Source: Bog-532 sp963775825
Lineage (GTDB): Bacteria; Actinomycetota; Actinomycetes; Streptosporangiales; Streptosporangiaceae
Reading direction: 5' to 3'
DNA: 64,000 nt
Assembly (NCBI GenBank): GCA_963775825.1
Contig: CAVZKY010000049.1
Span: 25,934 to 89,933, forward strand
Made by a program: the position numbers and the translations under genes. Positions 8,791-16,695 of this stretch are shown here, one piece after another. The notes beneath the pieces are model-generated. The model was not told where the DNA came from and did not search any database. It saw only the letters and a program-made list of their open reading frames with translations. Each line of letters starts with the position of its first letter. The stretch's first letter is position 1.

Positions 8791-9090
8791 CCGCACCGGA
8801 CGGGCGCACGATCGCCGGCTACGGGGTCAATACGGGACGTAGCCGACGGTAAACCGGTTTTAGGCCGGTGCAAGGTGATTATTTTCGGCCTCGGGCGGCT
8901 CTTCACAAATTGAGCCGGATGAGTTACGAAAAGTACTGACTGGCATATACCCAGGGCGACGAGATGCACGGTTGTGCGGGATACGGCGGGCATTTAGCTA
9001 CCGGATGCGGATGGGGTGAACGTCTAAGGTGCAGGTCATTAGCGATCGTACAGGCAGCCTCGGGTTAACAGCCTACGGGGGAAAAGGGCA
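8791..9090. other. Gene-free stretch between murA-like gene and regulator
   Basis: About 300 bases of clearly lower GC than the surroundings with no convincing frame on either strand. It must hold the promoter for the regulator that starts at 9091 (AAAAGGGCA lies just before its GTG). A weak 5-bp stem ACCGG/CCGGT occurs around 8852-8870. I see no RNA gene in it. Confidence 0.5.
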
Positions 9091-10647
9091 GTGACCGCGA
9101 GGAGGCACCTGCCCAGCGAGCTCATTATCGGCGTCGTAGGACCCTACGACCTGGTGGAGCGCATCATGCTGTCTGGTGCGGCTGCTCGGGACGAGGCTTT
9201 CGGCGCCATGCCGGCGCCGAACCCGGCGGCCAGCCAGCCTGGAGCGCCGGCCCAGGGCCAGCCGGCCGGGCTGGTGCGTACCGAAGGGGCGGGACCGGGA
9301 CCCTCCCGGCTGGAGACGGCCGAGCCCCTCGCGGAACAGGGCGCCCCCACCGGTTTGGCAGGCTCCGGAGGATCGCTGGCCTGGCCGCGCGAGGATCCGC
9401 GCCAGCTCGTCGGCGGCACGTTGCCGCGGCGGCTGATCGCCGCCGCGTACCGGCGGGAACGCGAAGCGCCGGAAAAGGTCGCCCGGCTGGGCGCGGCCAT
9501 CGATGTGTGCCTGTTCGCCAGCCCCGTGCCGTTCGAGTACGCACGCCGGGCCGGCGTGATCTCGGTGCCGTCCACCTACGTCCGCCTCGACGGCGGAGCC
9601 CTGTACGCGGCGCTGCTGCGGGCCCGGATCCAGGGCCACGACATCGAGCGGATCAGCGTGGACGTGCTGAGCCGCAGCCCGGTCGAGGAGGCCTACACCG
9701 AGCTCAACGTGCCGTCGGACAGCGTACGGCTGCGCCAGGACGCGGCCAGCCCGGCCGCCCTGGCGGCCTTCCACGAGCGGCTCTGGCGCATGGGCGAGAC
9801 GTCGGTCGCACTGACCTGCCTGGAGTCGGTGAGCCGACGGCTGGCCCGCGCGGGCGTCCCGGTGATAAGCATCCGGCCCACGGACGAGGCCATCCGGATG
9901 GCGGTCTGGAACGCTGTCCTGCTTGGCGGCCATCACCGGCTCGAAGCGGCTCAGCTCGCATTGGTGGCCGTCGAGGTGCCACGGCTGCGAGAGGGCGCCC
10001 GGCGCGCCCTGTCCCGGTACGCGCGGGACGAGCTACGCCTGAGCGTGCACCGGTTCCTGGCCAGCGAGGCGCAGCGCATCCAGGCGCTGGTCACCCAGGC
10101 CGATGATCATTCCTTCCTGGTCGTGGCGACCAGGGGGTCACTCGCCGCCGTGACGGGTGACTTCAGCCAGCTTCCGTTCACCGACCGGGCCCGCGCCGAG
10201 CTGGGCATCACGATCGAGGTCGGCGTGGGGATGGGGCGGACCGTTCAGGAGGCCGAAACGCACGCGCGGACCGCACTCATCCGGTCGCGGTCGGCGGGAG
10301 CCGGCCCGGGAACCGTACCGTCCCGGGAAGGCCAGCCGCTGGTCCCGCCACCCCGCCGGGCCAGCCCGGCGGGGCTGCGCACGCCCTCGCGGGGCATCGA
10401 GACACTCGCCCGGCTCGCCGGACGGCTCGAAGGGTCGGAGACGGCGCTGGTCGTCGACGCCGAAACGGCCGGCCGCCTGCTCGGGGTCACATCGCGAACC
10501 GCCCGGCGGCTACTGCGCAGCCTGGTCGACGAGGGCCTGGCGTGGCCGCTGCCGCCGAGCCGCGCCGCCCAGCCGGGACGGCCCCGCCAGTTCTACCGGC
10601 TGATCACCGAGAAGCTGGAGGAGCTGGAGCCGTCGCGCTCACTCTGA
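9091..10647 (+). CDS. Multidomain transcriptional regulator with GTPCH III/GGDEF-like module and C-terminal winged HTH
   Basis: 518 aa. GTG 9091 starts TARRHLPSELIIGVVGPYD, reminiscent of sensory domains in PrpR-N-like regulators. Residues about 45-120 are low-complexity (Pro/Gly/Ala); 130-340 form an alpha/beta sensory block. Residues about 335-395 (FLVVATRGS...TIEVGVGMGRTVQEAETHAR) resemble the palm fold of GTP cyclohydrolase III and degenerate GGDEF domains, where the G-x-G-x-T-x-x-E-A element follows the nucleotide site. The end, about 445-510, reads as a winged helix (LLGVTSRTARRLLRSLVDEG, then a basic wing GRPRQFYRL). I infer a ligand-responsive DNA-binding protein; target and ligand are unknown. 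It is convergent with the aminotransferase gene. Confidence 0.6.
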   Translation: MTARRHLPSELIIGVVGPYDLVERIMLSGAAARDEAFGAMPAPNPAASQPGAPAQGQPAGLVRTEGAGPGPSRLETAEPLAEQGAPTGLAGSGGSLAWPREDPRQLVGGTLPRRLIAAAYRREREAPEKVARLGAAIDVCLFASPVPFEYARRAGVISVPSTYVRLDGGALYAALLRARIQGHDIERISVDVLSRSPVEEAYTELNVPSDSVRLRQDAASPAALAAFHERLWRMGETSVALTCLESVSRRLARAGVPVISIRPTDEAIRMAVWNAVLLGGHHRLEAAQLALVAVEVPRLREGARRALSRYARDELRLSVHRFLASEAQRIQALVTQADDHSFLVVATRGSLAAVTGDFSQLPFTDRARAELGITIEVGVGMGRTVQEAETHARTALIRSRSAGAGPGTVPSREGQPLVPPPRRASPAGLRTPSRGIETLARLAGRLEGSETALVVDAETAGRLLGVTSRTARRLLRSLVDEGLAWPLPPSRAAQPGRPRQFYRLITEKLEELEPSRSL

Positions 10648-10672
10648 CCGGGCCTTGACCCGGCCCGGTCAG
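10644..10672. terminator. Bidirectional terminator hairpin
   Basis: CTGACCGGGCC (10644-10654) pairs exactly with GGCCCGGTCAG (10662-10672), loop of 7. It contains the stop codons of both convergent neighbours, so it can end transcription from each side. No U tract follows. Confidence 0.75.
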
Positions 10673-11739
10673 CTGCGGTGCGGATAGCTGCGCGCCACCG
10701 CGAGGAACAGGTCGTTGGCCTCGGGCTCGCCGATCGAGACCCTGGTCCCCTCCCCGGCGAACGGCCGGATGCTGACCCCGGATCGGGCACAGATCGCCGC
10801 GAAGTCCACCGTAGCCTCCCGCAGGGGCAGCCAGACAAAGTTCGCCTCGGTCGGCGGCACCGTCCAGCCGTCGGCGAGCAGCGCCTCGCGCACCCGGGTC
10901 CGCTCCTTGACCGTCGCCTCGACGCGCTCGAGCAGCTCCCCTTCGGCCCCCAGGGAAGCGACCGCGGCCGCCTGGGCGATGCTGTTGACCGAGAACGGCA
11001 GCATCGTCTTGCGCACGGCCTGGGCCACCGGCGCGTGCGCGATCATGAAGCCGACCCGCAGCCCGGCCAGGCCGTAGGCCTTGGAAAACGTGCGCAGGAC
11101 GGCGACATTCGGCCGGTCCCGATACAGGTCCAGCCCGTCCGGGACGGACTCGTCACGGATGTACTCCCGGTAGGCCTCATCCAGGACGACCAGGCAGTCG
11201 GCCGGGACGCGATCGAGGAATCCGGCCAGCTCGCTGGCGTGCGCCACCGTGCCCGTGGGGTTGTTCGGGTTGCAGACGAAGATAAGGCGGGTGCGGGGCG
11301 TGATCGCCTCCGCCATGGCCGGTAGGTCATGTGCCTCATCGCGCAGCGGGACGCGCACGGAGGTGGCCGCGGCCAGGTCGGCGAGGATCGGGTAGGCCTC
11401 GAAGGACCGCCAGGCGTAGATGATCTCAGCCCCCGGCTCGCCCACGGCCTCAAGCAGCTGCTGGGCCACCCCGACGGAACCGCAGCCCACCGCGACGTGG
11501 TCCGGCGGCACGGTGAACCGCTCGGCGATCGCCGCGGTCAGCAGTTCCGCGCCGTTATCCGGGTACCGATTGACGCTCTGGGCGGCTTCGGCGATCACCC
11601 GGCTGACTGACGGCAGCGGGCCGAACGGGCACTCGTTAGACGAGAGCTTGAACGACCGGCCGCCCGCCGGGGCCGCCCCCGGCATATAACCGGGCAGGTC
11701 ATCAAGAATGCGGCGGAACCGCGGGGTGGCATCCTTCAC
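10669..11739 (-). CDS. hisC: HisC-type aminotransferase (histidinol-phosphate or aromatic amino acid aminotransferase)
   Basis: PLP fold type I, class I/II aminotransferase of about 356 aa. Marks: LSSNECPFGP (substrate arm), NPNNPTGT, VVLDEAYREY and TFSKAYGLAGLRVG, whose Lys forms the Schiff base. The GTG at 11739 (MKDATPRFRRIL) gives the usual N terminus; the ribosome site is weak, and the frame is open 18 codons upstream. No his genes are nearby, so the stand-alone position fits the second HisC-like/aromatic aminotransferase common in actinobacteria; I cannot decide between the two substrates. Confidence 0.85.
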   Translation of the reverse strand: MKDATPRFRRILDDLPGYMPGAAPAGGRSFKLSSNECPFGPLPSVSRVIAEAAQSVNRYPDNGAELLTAAIAERFTVPPDHVAVGCGSVGVAQQLLEAVGEPGAEIIYAWRSFEAYPILADLAAATSVRVPLRDEAHDLPAMAEAITPRTRLIFVCNPNNPTGTVAHASELAGFLDRVPADCLVVLDEAYREYIRDESVPDGLDLYRDRPNVAVLRTFSKAYGLAGLRVGFMIAHAPVAQAVRKTMLPFSVNSIAQAAAVASLGAEGELLERVEATVKERTRVREALLADGWTVPPTEANFVWLPLREATVDFAAICARSGVSIRPFAGEGTRVSIGEPEANDLFLAVARSYPHRS

Positions 11740-11907
11740 CGGCCCAGTCTCGCATCCCGCCGCCCCTGGCGGGTACCACGGCCGCCTGGGCACGGCCGCG
11801 GCGGCAACTCCCAGCCGTGGTGCCAGCGCGTGTGCCAGCGCTCCCTGACGCGGTGATGTGCGCCTTACCGGCGGCTGCCCAGCCGGACCGGGCCTGGATA
11901 CGGTCAG

Positions 11908-12599
11908 CTACCGCACGACGATAGACACCCGCAGCGCCTGCTGCGTCCCGCATTCGGTGCCGTCCGGTGTCCCGCCGACCGGCGCAGCTCGTGCGGCCCC
12001 CGCCACCGGAACGGACCACGCACGGTAAGCGGTCTCCTCGGCCGGGCCGGACGCCGCCCGGGCCAGCGCCCCGCGCCGGGCTGAGGCCGCTGCGCCCTGG
12101 GCCGGCCGGATCACACGGCATGGCAGCCCAACGATGGTGAGGACCGCAGTGCCGGGCCGTACGGCGGTGTAGGTCACCGCGGGCGTCCGAAGCAGGTGCG
12201 CCGGCGCTGCGGCGAGGGCATCTCCGGTCAGCCGGGGCGGCTCCGATCCACCCGGCAGGGCAGCGGGGCCGGACAGCGGCACCCGCACCACCTGCCCGGT
12301 GCGGACGCAGTAGGTCTTGCCACCGCTGGCGGCGGTGACGAGCAGGACCGGCCCGGCCGATCCGGCCGGCCAGCGCGCACAGCCAGGCTGGGCCGGTGCC
12401 CCAGCCGTTCCAGCCGCCCCTGACGGTTCCGGGGCGCCGGACGCGGCGGCGGCCGCGGAACCGGCCGGGTCTGGCGATGTCGCGGCGGCAGCCGCCGCCC
12501 GCCCGCCGTGGCCGCTCCGGTCCCGCCGAGCCCGGAGCACCCCGCGATCAGCCCTACGGCCAGCAGCACGGGGGCCGCGGGCAGCAGCGAGAACGTCAT
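11908..12599 (-). CDS. Putative lipoprotein, frameshifted
   Basis: From ATG 12599 a lipoprotein signal peptide is read, MTFSLLPAAPVLLAVGLIAGC, ending in a lipobox (LIAGC) with Ser-Gly after the Cys. About 13-15 codons later the frame diverges: the expected Ala/Ser/Pro-rich linker and the Cys-containing mature domain continue in another frame to the stop at 11908. The switch lies near 12500-12515 in a GGGCGGGCGGCGG run and equals one missing base. The mature part has four Cys that could pair extracellularly (CARWPAG, TYCVRTGQ, LPCRVIRP, ECGTQQ). A good GAGAGGGGG ribosome site lies before the ATG. Located downstream of an NRAMP-type transporter on the same strand; function unknown. Confidence 0.6.
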
Positions 12600-12608
12600 G
12601 AGCCCCCT

Positions 12609-12628
12609 CTCGCAGTGTTCACTGCGAG
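12609..12628. promoter_or_regulatory. 20-bp palindrome upstream of lipoprotein gene
   Basis: CTCGCAGTG and CACTGCGAG flank a TT, a perfect inverted repeat that begins one base beyond the ribosome binding site of the lipoprotein gene. It could be a repressor operator or, as RNA, a hairpin that ends the NRAMP transcript (its gene stops at 12671) while exposing or hiding the ribosome site. No regulator can be named. Confidence 0.45.
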
Positions 12629-12670
12629 TTGGACGTCTGGCGGTCATCCCAGGTTCCGGGCCCGGCACGC

Positions 12671-14377
12671 TCAGTGCGCGGCCGACAGCTCGACGATCTT
12701 GACGATCACCAGGCCCACGGCGATGACCAGATAGCCTCGCAGGGCGAGCATGCCGAGCCGGCGCCCCGGTGACCAGCGCGGCCGGGGCAGCTCGGACAGC
12801 GGCGGCATGCGCCAGGTGAGCCGCTCAGCCTCCAGCACCACCCCGGTGTCCAGCTCCCCCTCGGGGTCGTCGGGCAGCCCGGCCTGGCGGGCACGCCAGC
12901 GCGTGACGGCCCAGGCCGCCGTGCCGGCCAGTCCCGCACCCGCCGCGCTGGCCACGAGCGCGGTGAGCTGCCCGCCGGTCAGCGACGGGAACAGCGTCGC
13001 GGCGGTCAGCACCAGCGACAGCAGCACCAGTACGCCGATGATCACCCCGGCCACGGCATTCAGCCACGGCCGGTTGACCCACGGCCCGAGTACGTCCTTG
13101 TCGTTGCAGAGCAGGACCAGGAACACCGCCGCGGACGGTAGCAGCACGCCGGCTAGCGCCTGCACCCCCTCGGTGATGAGCCCGAGCGGGGCGCCGGGAA
13201 TGAGCACGACCGTGGCCGCGACGGCGAGGAAGAACGCGTAGCAGCCATAGAAGACCGGTGCCTCCTTGATGCTCCGGTGCAGCGAGTGCCGGGCGCCGGC
13301 GATGTCCCCCAGCGCGTAGGAGGTGGCGAGGGTGACCGCCGCGGCGCCGATCAGCGACGCGTCGAGCAGCAGCACCGCGAACAGGGCCCCGGCGCCGTGC
13401 CCGACCGCGTGGCCGAGCCCGGCGGCGACGCCGCCCGCGTCGGTGAAGTGACCGTGCAGGACGGTGCCGCCCAAGCCGAAGGCGGCGATGCCGATCAGCA
13501 GGGCCGCCCCAATGACGACCACGAACGAGCCGATCACCGTGTCGGCGCGCTCGTAGCTGATCCAGCGCGGCGTGATCCGCTTGTCCACCACGTTGGACTG
13601 CTGGAAGAACAGCTGCCAGGGCGCCACCGTGGTGCCGATGATGGCGATGACGAGCAGGAGCACACCCGAGTTCAGCCCGCCGGGGAAGCCGGGCACGACG
13701 ACGTTGTGCACCATCTGCGCGGGGCGCGGGTGGGTGAGGAAGATCAGCGGCAGCATGACCACGTTGACAGCGATCAGCACGTACATCCAGCGCTCCCAGC
13801 TGCGGAAGCTGCCGCTGACGGTGAATGCCACCAGGAGAGCCGCCGCCCCCGCCACGCTGAGCCAGCGGGGAATGCCGAAATAACTCCCGGCGAGCGCGAC
13901 GCCGATGAATTCGGTCACGATCGTGAGCCCATTGACCAGAACGAGGTCGCCGATGGAGAAGGCGGCCCAGAACCGGCCGAACCGCTCGTGGATGAGCCGC
14001 GCGTGCCCGACACCGGTCACCGCCCCGAGCCGCACCACCATCTCCTGGTTGACGATCAGCACCGGGATGAGGAGGGCGAGGACCCACAGCAGCCGGGTGC
14101 CGTAGTCCTGCCCCGCCTGCGCGTAGGTGGCCACGCCGCCGGCGTCGTTGTCGCCGACCATCACGATCAGCCCGGGACCCATGATGGCCAGCAGGTACCG
14201 GAGCCGGCGCGGCCAGCTGGGCGAGCGGTCGAGGTCGGCGGCCCGGACGGTGCCGAACGCGCCGTGGATGTCGCCTACGTGGGCCGGGTCCTGCACCGCC
14301 GTGCCGGTGGCGGTCCCGGCCTGCCGGAGCGCGGCACGACGCTGGGACCAGGAGCCGAAGCTGAAGAAGTTTGCCAT
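12671..14377 (-). CDS. NRAMP-related divalent metal transporter (first copy)
   Basis: 568 aa, about 11 membrane helices plus a C-terminal extension with another hydrophobic end. The fold-defining motifs are recognisable but altered: TM1 reads GDNDAGGVATY (about 75-85), aligning DAGG with the canonical DPGN, and TM6 reads APWQLFFQQSN, aligning APW with canonical MPH. Thus the metal-ligand Asp stays while Asn and the Met sulfur ligand are lost. NRAMP-related magnesium transporters are known for losing that Met, so Mg2+ rather than Mn2+/Fe2+ transport is my inference. GGGAG lies 8 bases before ATG 14377. A paralogue lies upstream on the same strand. Confidence 0.85.
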   Translation of the reverse strand: MANFFSFGSWSQRRAALRQAGTATGTAVQDPAHVGDIHGAFGTVRAADLDRSPSWPRRLRYLLAIMGPGLIVMVGDNDAGGVATYAQAGQDYGTRLLWVLALLIPVLIVNQEMVVRLGAVTGVGHARLIHERFGRFWAAFSIGDLVLVNGLTIVTEFIGVALAGSYFGIPRWLSVAGAAALLVAFTVSGSFRSWERWMYVLIAVNVVMLPLIFLTHPRPAQMVHNVVVPGFPGGLNSGVLLLVIAIIGTTVAPWQLFFQQSNVVDKRITPRWISYERADTVIGSFVVVIGAALLIGIAAFGLGGTVLHGHFTDAGGVAAGLGHAVGHGAGALFAVLLLDASLIGAAAVTLATSYALGDIAGARHSLHRSIKEAPVFYGCYAFFLAVAATVVLIPGAPLGLITEGVQALAGVLLPSAAVFLVLLCNDKDVLGPWVNRPWLNAVAGVIIGVLVLLSLVLTAATLFPSLTGGQLTALVASAAGAGLAGTAAWAVTRWRARQAGLPDDPEGELDTGVVLEAERLTWRMPPLSELPRPRWSPGRRLGMLALRGYLVIAVGLVIVKIVELSAAH

Positions 14378-14571
14378 GACACATCTCCCGATCTACCCCG
14401 TGGGGTATCCGGTAGCGCGTATCAGACCTCGCTGACCGAGGTGGCAGGCCACCATGCATCAAGACAGAAAAAGTGCAGGCATGGGACGGCCGCCGCGGTA
14501 AGCGGCGGGCCCGGCACTCGGTTCGGGAAACGGCGCGGTGGCGACCGGAAATGCGTCAGGTGGCGACGCGG
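14378..14571 (-). promoter_or_regulatory. Hairpin-rich leader upstream of NRAMP-related gene
   Basis: On the minus strand this 5' region offers in order a GC stem (GCCGC/GCGGC near 14482-14500), ACCTCG-GTCAG-CGAGGT (14424-14440) and TACCCC-AC-GGGGTA (14394-14407), the last only some 10 bases above the ribosome site. With the short peptide frame before it, this is a candidate attenuation or ribosome-access region. I searched by eye for M-box and yybP-ykoY consensus segments and did not see them. Confidence 0.4.
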
Positions 14572-14646
14572 TCAGCGCTGCGAGACATGCGCGAATGGGT
14601 GAGGTTCGCTTTTGCTGCAGCTGCAACTATGACTGCCGTCTGGCAC
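14572..14646 (-). CDS. Putative metal-ligand-rich leader peptide, 24 aa
   Basis: Short frame from GTG 14646 to TGA 14572, preceded by GGAGGAGGTGA, a near-perfect complement of the 16S rRNA end, five bases from the start. The peptide begins MPDGSHSCSCSKSEPHPF and contains three His, two Cys, one Asp, one Glu and three Pro in 24 residues, a composition suited to metal-dependent pausing. It is followed by a hairpin-rich leader and then the NRAMP-related gene 195 bases on. I infer a regulatory leader peptide; the strength of the ribosome site is the main evidence. Confidence 0.5.
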   Translation of the reverse strand: MPDGSHSCSCSKSEPHPFAHVSQR

Positions 14647-14679
14647 GGCCCTCACCTCCTCCGCTCGGCACCACACGAT

Positions 14680-14699
14680 AGCCCGCGGTCAGGCGGGCT
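14680..14699 (-). terminator. Small hairpin after second NRAMP-related gene
   Basis: AGCCCGC and GCGGGCT with a 6-base loop lie 70 bases downstream of the end of the upstream NRAMP gene and just above the leader peptide ribosome site. It may end or attenuate read-through transcription into the leader. Confidence 0.4.
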
Positions 14700-14768
14700 T
14701 CCAAATTAGCTGAACGTTGGCTGCGCCACACAGATTCCCGGTCCGGTCCCTCGGGCGGGTGCGGCCGC

Positions 14769-16682
14769 TCAGCTCTTGAAGCCGCCCCCGAGCTCGATGG
14801 CTTTGACGATGAGCAGGAGGACGGAAACGATGAGATAACTGCGCAGCAGCAACATCGCCGTCTTCCGTCCCGTGGACCACTCCACCGGCTTCAGCAGCGC
14901 CAGCGGCGGCATGCGCCAGTTCATCCGCTCGGCTTCGCTCATCGTCTGCTTCGGGTGGGGCCGCTTCGGCGACCGCCGGGAGCGGGTGAGCCAGAACCCT
15001 GCCCCGAGGGCCAGGACGGTCGCTACCAGGCCCACGGCAATCCAGACAGCCGTCCGGGCCGCATTGAGATTCGAGAACAGCGTGGTCACCACGAGCGTGC
15101 CGGACAGGATCAGCAGCACCCCGATGATGAAGCTGGCCAGGATGTTGAGCCAGCGGGGGTTCAGCCAGGGGCCGAGCACCTCGCGGTCGTTGCACAGCAG
15201 CAGCAGGAAGACACTCGCACTGGGCAGCAGGATGCCGGCCAGGGCCTGAACCGCGGTGGTGAGCAGCCCCAGCGGCGCGCCGGGAATGAGAACAACGCCC
15301 GCGGCCGCGACGATCATCCCGGTGTAGGTGGCGTAGAAGGGCCGGGCGTCCTTGAAGCTGCGGTGCAGCGAGTGCTTTATCCCGAACACGTCGCCAAAGG
15401 CATAGCTGGTGGAGAGGGTCACCGCTGCGGCGCCGATGATGCTGGCATCCAGCAGCACGATCGCGAAGAGGGCGCCGAGCACCCGGCTGTGATAATGCGC
15501 AAGCGCGTTGGCGACGCCAAGAGCGTCCGTAAAGTGCCCGGCCAGATGCGTACCCCGGACCGCGAAGACGGCCGTGACGAGAATCGCCGTCGCGCCGATG
15601 ATCACCACGAACGCGCCGAGCGTGGTGTCGGCTCGTTCATACGGGATGAATCGCGGCGTGATGCGCTTGTCGATCACGTTGGACTGCTGGAAGAACAGCT
15701 GCCACGGCGCGACGGTCGTCCCGACGATCGCGATGATGAGCAGCACCGCGTTGGAGGTCACGCCGCCCTGGACCCCCGGCACCACGAAGTGATAGCCGAT
15801 TGAGCCCCACCGCGGGTGGGACATCAAGGCCATCGGGAACATGACGATACTCACGGCGATGAACAGGAACATGGCCCGTTCCCACCGCCGGAAACTACCG
15901 GTCGCGATGATCACAATCAGCACCAGCCCGGCTATCGGCACGGAGATGTAGGGACTGACGCCGAAATACCGGAGCGCGAGGGACACACCGATGAACTCGG
16001 TGACGATGGTCAGGAAGTTGAGGATGAACAGGTCGCCGACACTGAACCAGCCCCAGAACCGGCCGAACCGCTCGTTGATCAGCCGCGCGTGCCCGACGCC
16101 GGTGACCGCGCCGAGCCGCACGACCATTTCCTGGTTGACGATCAGGACCGGGATCAGCAGCAGCAGGGTCCACAGCAAGCTGTAGCCGTAGTCCTGGCCG
16201 GCCTGCGCGTAGGTGGAGACGCCGCCGGCGTCGTTGTCGCCTACCATCACGATCAGGCCCGGCCCGACGATGGCGAGGAACGTGAGCAGGCGCCGGCGCA
16301 GGGTGCGCTGCGAGTCGTCGCCGACCCGGATCCGGCCGAGCGCGCCCTCGATGTCCCCCAGATGGGCCTGATCGAGGACGGCGCTCTGCAGCCGCGGGTC
16401 CGGGCGGCGGGGCGGCTCGGGGCGGGGGACCGCCGGGGCGGGGGGGCCGGCGGAAGGCGGGACCGGGGCGCTCGATCCTGGCGGGGCGGGTGGCCCGGAC
16501 GCGGGCGGGGCCGGGGGGGCCGGTCCGGGAGTGTCCGCCGGAGCGGCTGCGGGCGAGACCGTGGGACCGGACGCGGCCGGCGCGGGACGAGGGGAGACGG
16601 GACCGGACACGGACGGCGCGGCATGAGGGGAGGATGACGGGCCCGGCTGAGCCGATGGAGCGTCCTTGCGGTCGGAAGTCAT
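14769..16682 (-). CDS. NRAMP-related divalent metal transporter (second copy)
   Basis: 637 aa. The first about 100 residues are a disordered Pro/Ala/Ser-rich cytoplasmic extension; the transporter core then parallels the neighbouring copy over its whole length. TM1 reads GDNDAGGVSTY and TM6 APWQLFFQQSN, the same ligand losses (DPGN to DAGG, MPH to APW). The start ATG 16682 has GAGGG 6 bases upstream and lies 13 bases after the stop of the MgtE-N/CBS gene, so the two are cotranscribed. The pairing with a magnesium-sensing type domain is the best functional clue for Mg2+. Confidence 0.87.
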   Translation of the reverse strand: MTSDRKDAPSAQPGPSSSPHAAPSVSGPVSPRPAPAASGPTVSPAAAPADTPGPAPPAPPASGPPAPPGSSAPVPPSAGPPAPAVPRPEPPRRPDPRLQSAVLDQAHLGDIEGALGRIRVGDDSQRTLRRRLLTFLAIVGPGLIVMVGDNDAGGVSTYAQAGQDYGYSLLWTLLLLIPVLIVNQEMVVRLGAVTGVGHARLINERFGRFWGWFSVGDLFILNFLTIVTEFIGVSLALRYFGVSPYISVPIAGLVLIVIIATGSFRRWERAMFLFIAVSIVMFPMALMSHPRWGSIGYHFVVPGVQGGVTSNAVLLIIAIVGTTVAPWQLFFQQSNVIDKRITPRFIPYERADTTLGAFVVIIGATAILVTAVFAVRGTHLAGHFTDALGVANALAHYHSRVLGALFAIVLLDASIIGAAAVTLSTSYAFGDVFGIKHSLHRSFKDARPFYATYTGMIVAAAGVVLIPGAPLGLLTTAVQALAGILLPSASVFLLLLCNDREVLGPWLNPRWLNILASFIIGVLLILSGTLVVTTLFSNLNAARTAVWIAVGLVATVLALGAGFWLTRSRRSPKRPHPKQTMSEAERMNWRMPPLALLKPVEWSTGRKTAMLLLRSYLIVSVLLLIVKAIELGGGFKS

Positions 16683-16695
16683 GGTGCCCTCAGGG

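Noticed and set aside
13277..14602. 441-codon frame opposite the NRAMP-related gene
   Set aside because: Antisense shadow; composition (Arg/Gly/Glu/His) has no domain and the opposite strand has clear membrane helices.
14378..14768. Mg2+ (M-box) or Mn2+ (yybP-ykoY) riboswitch before the NRAMP-related gene
   Set aside because: Expected conserved segments were not found by eye; leader peptide and hairpins explain the region better. A covariance-model scan would settle it.
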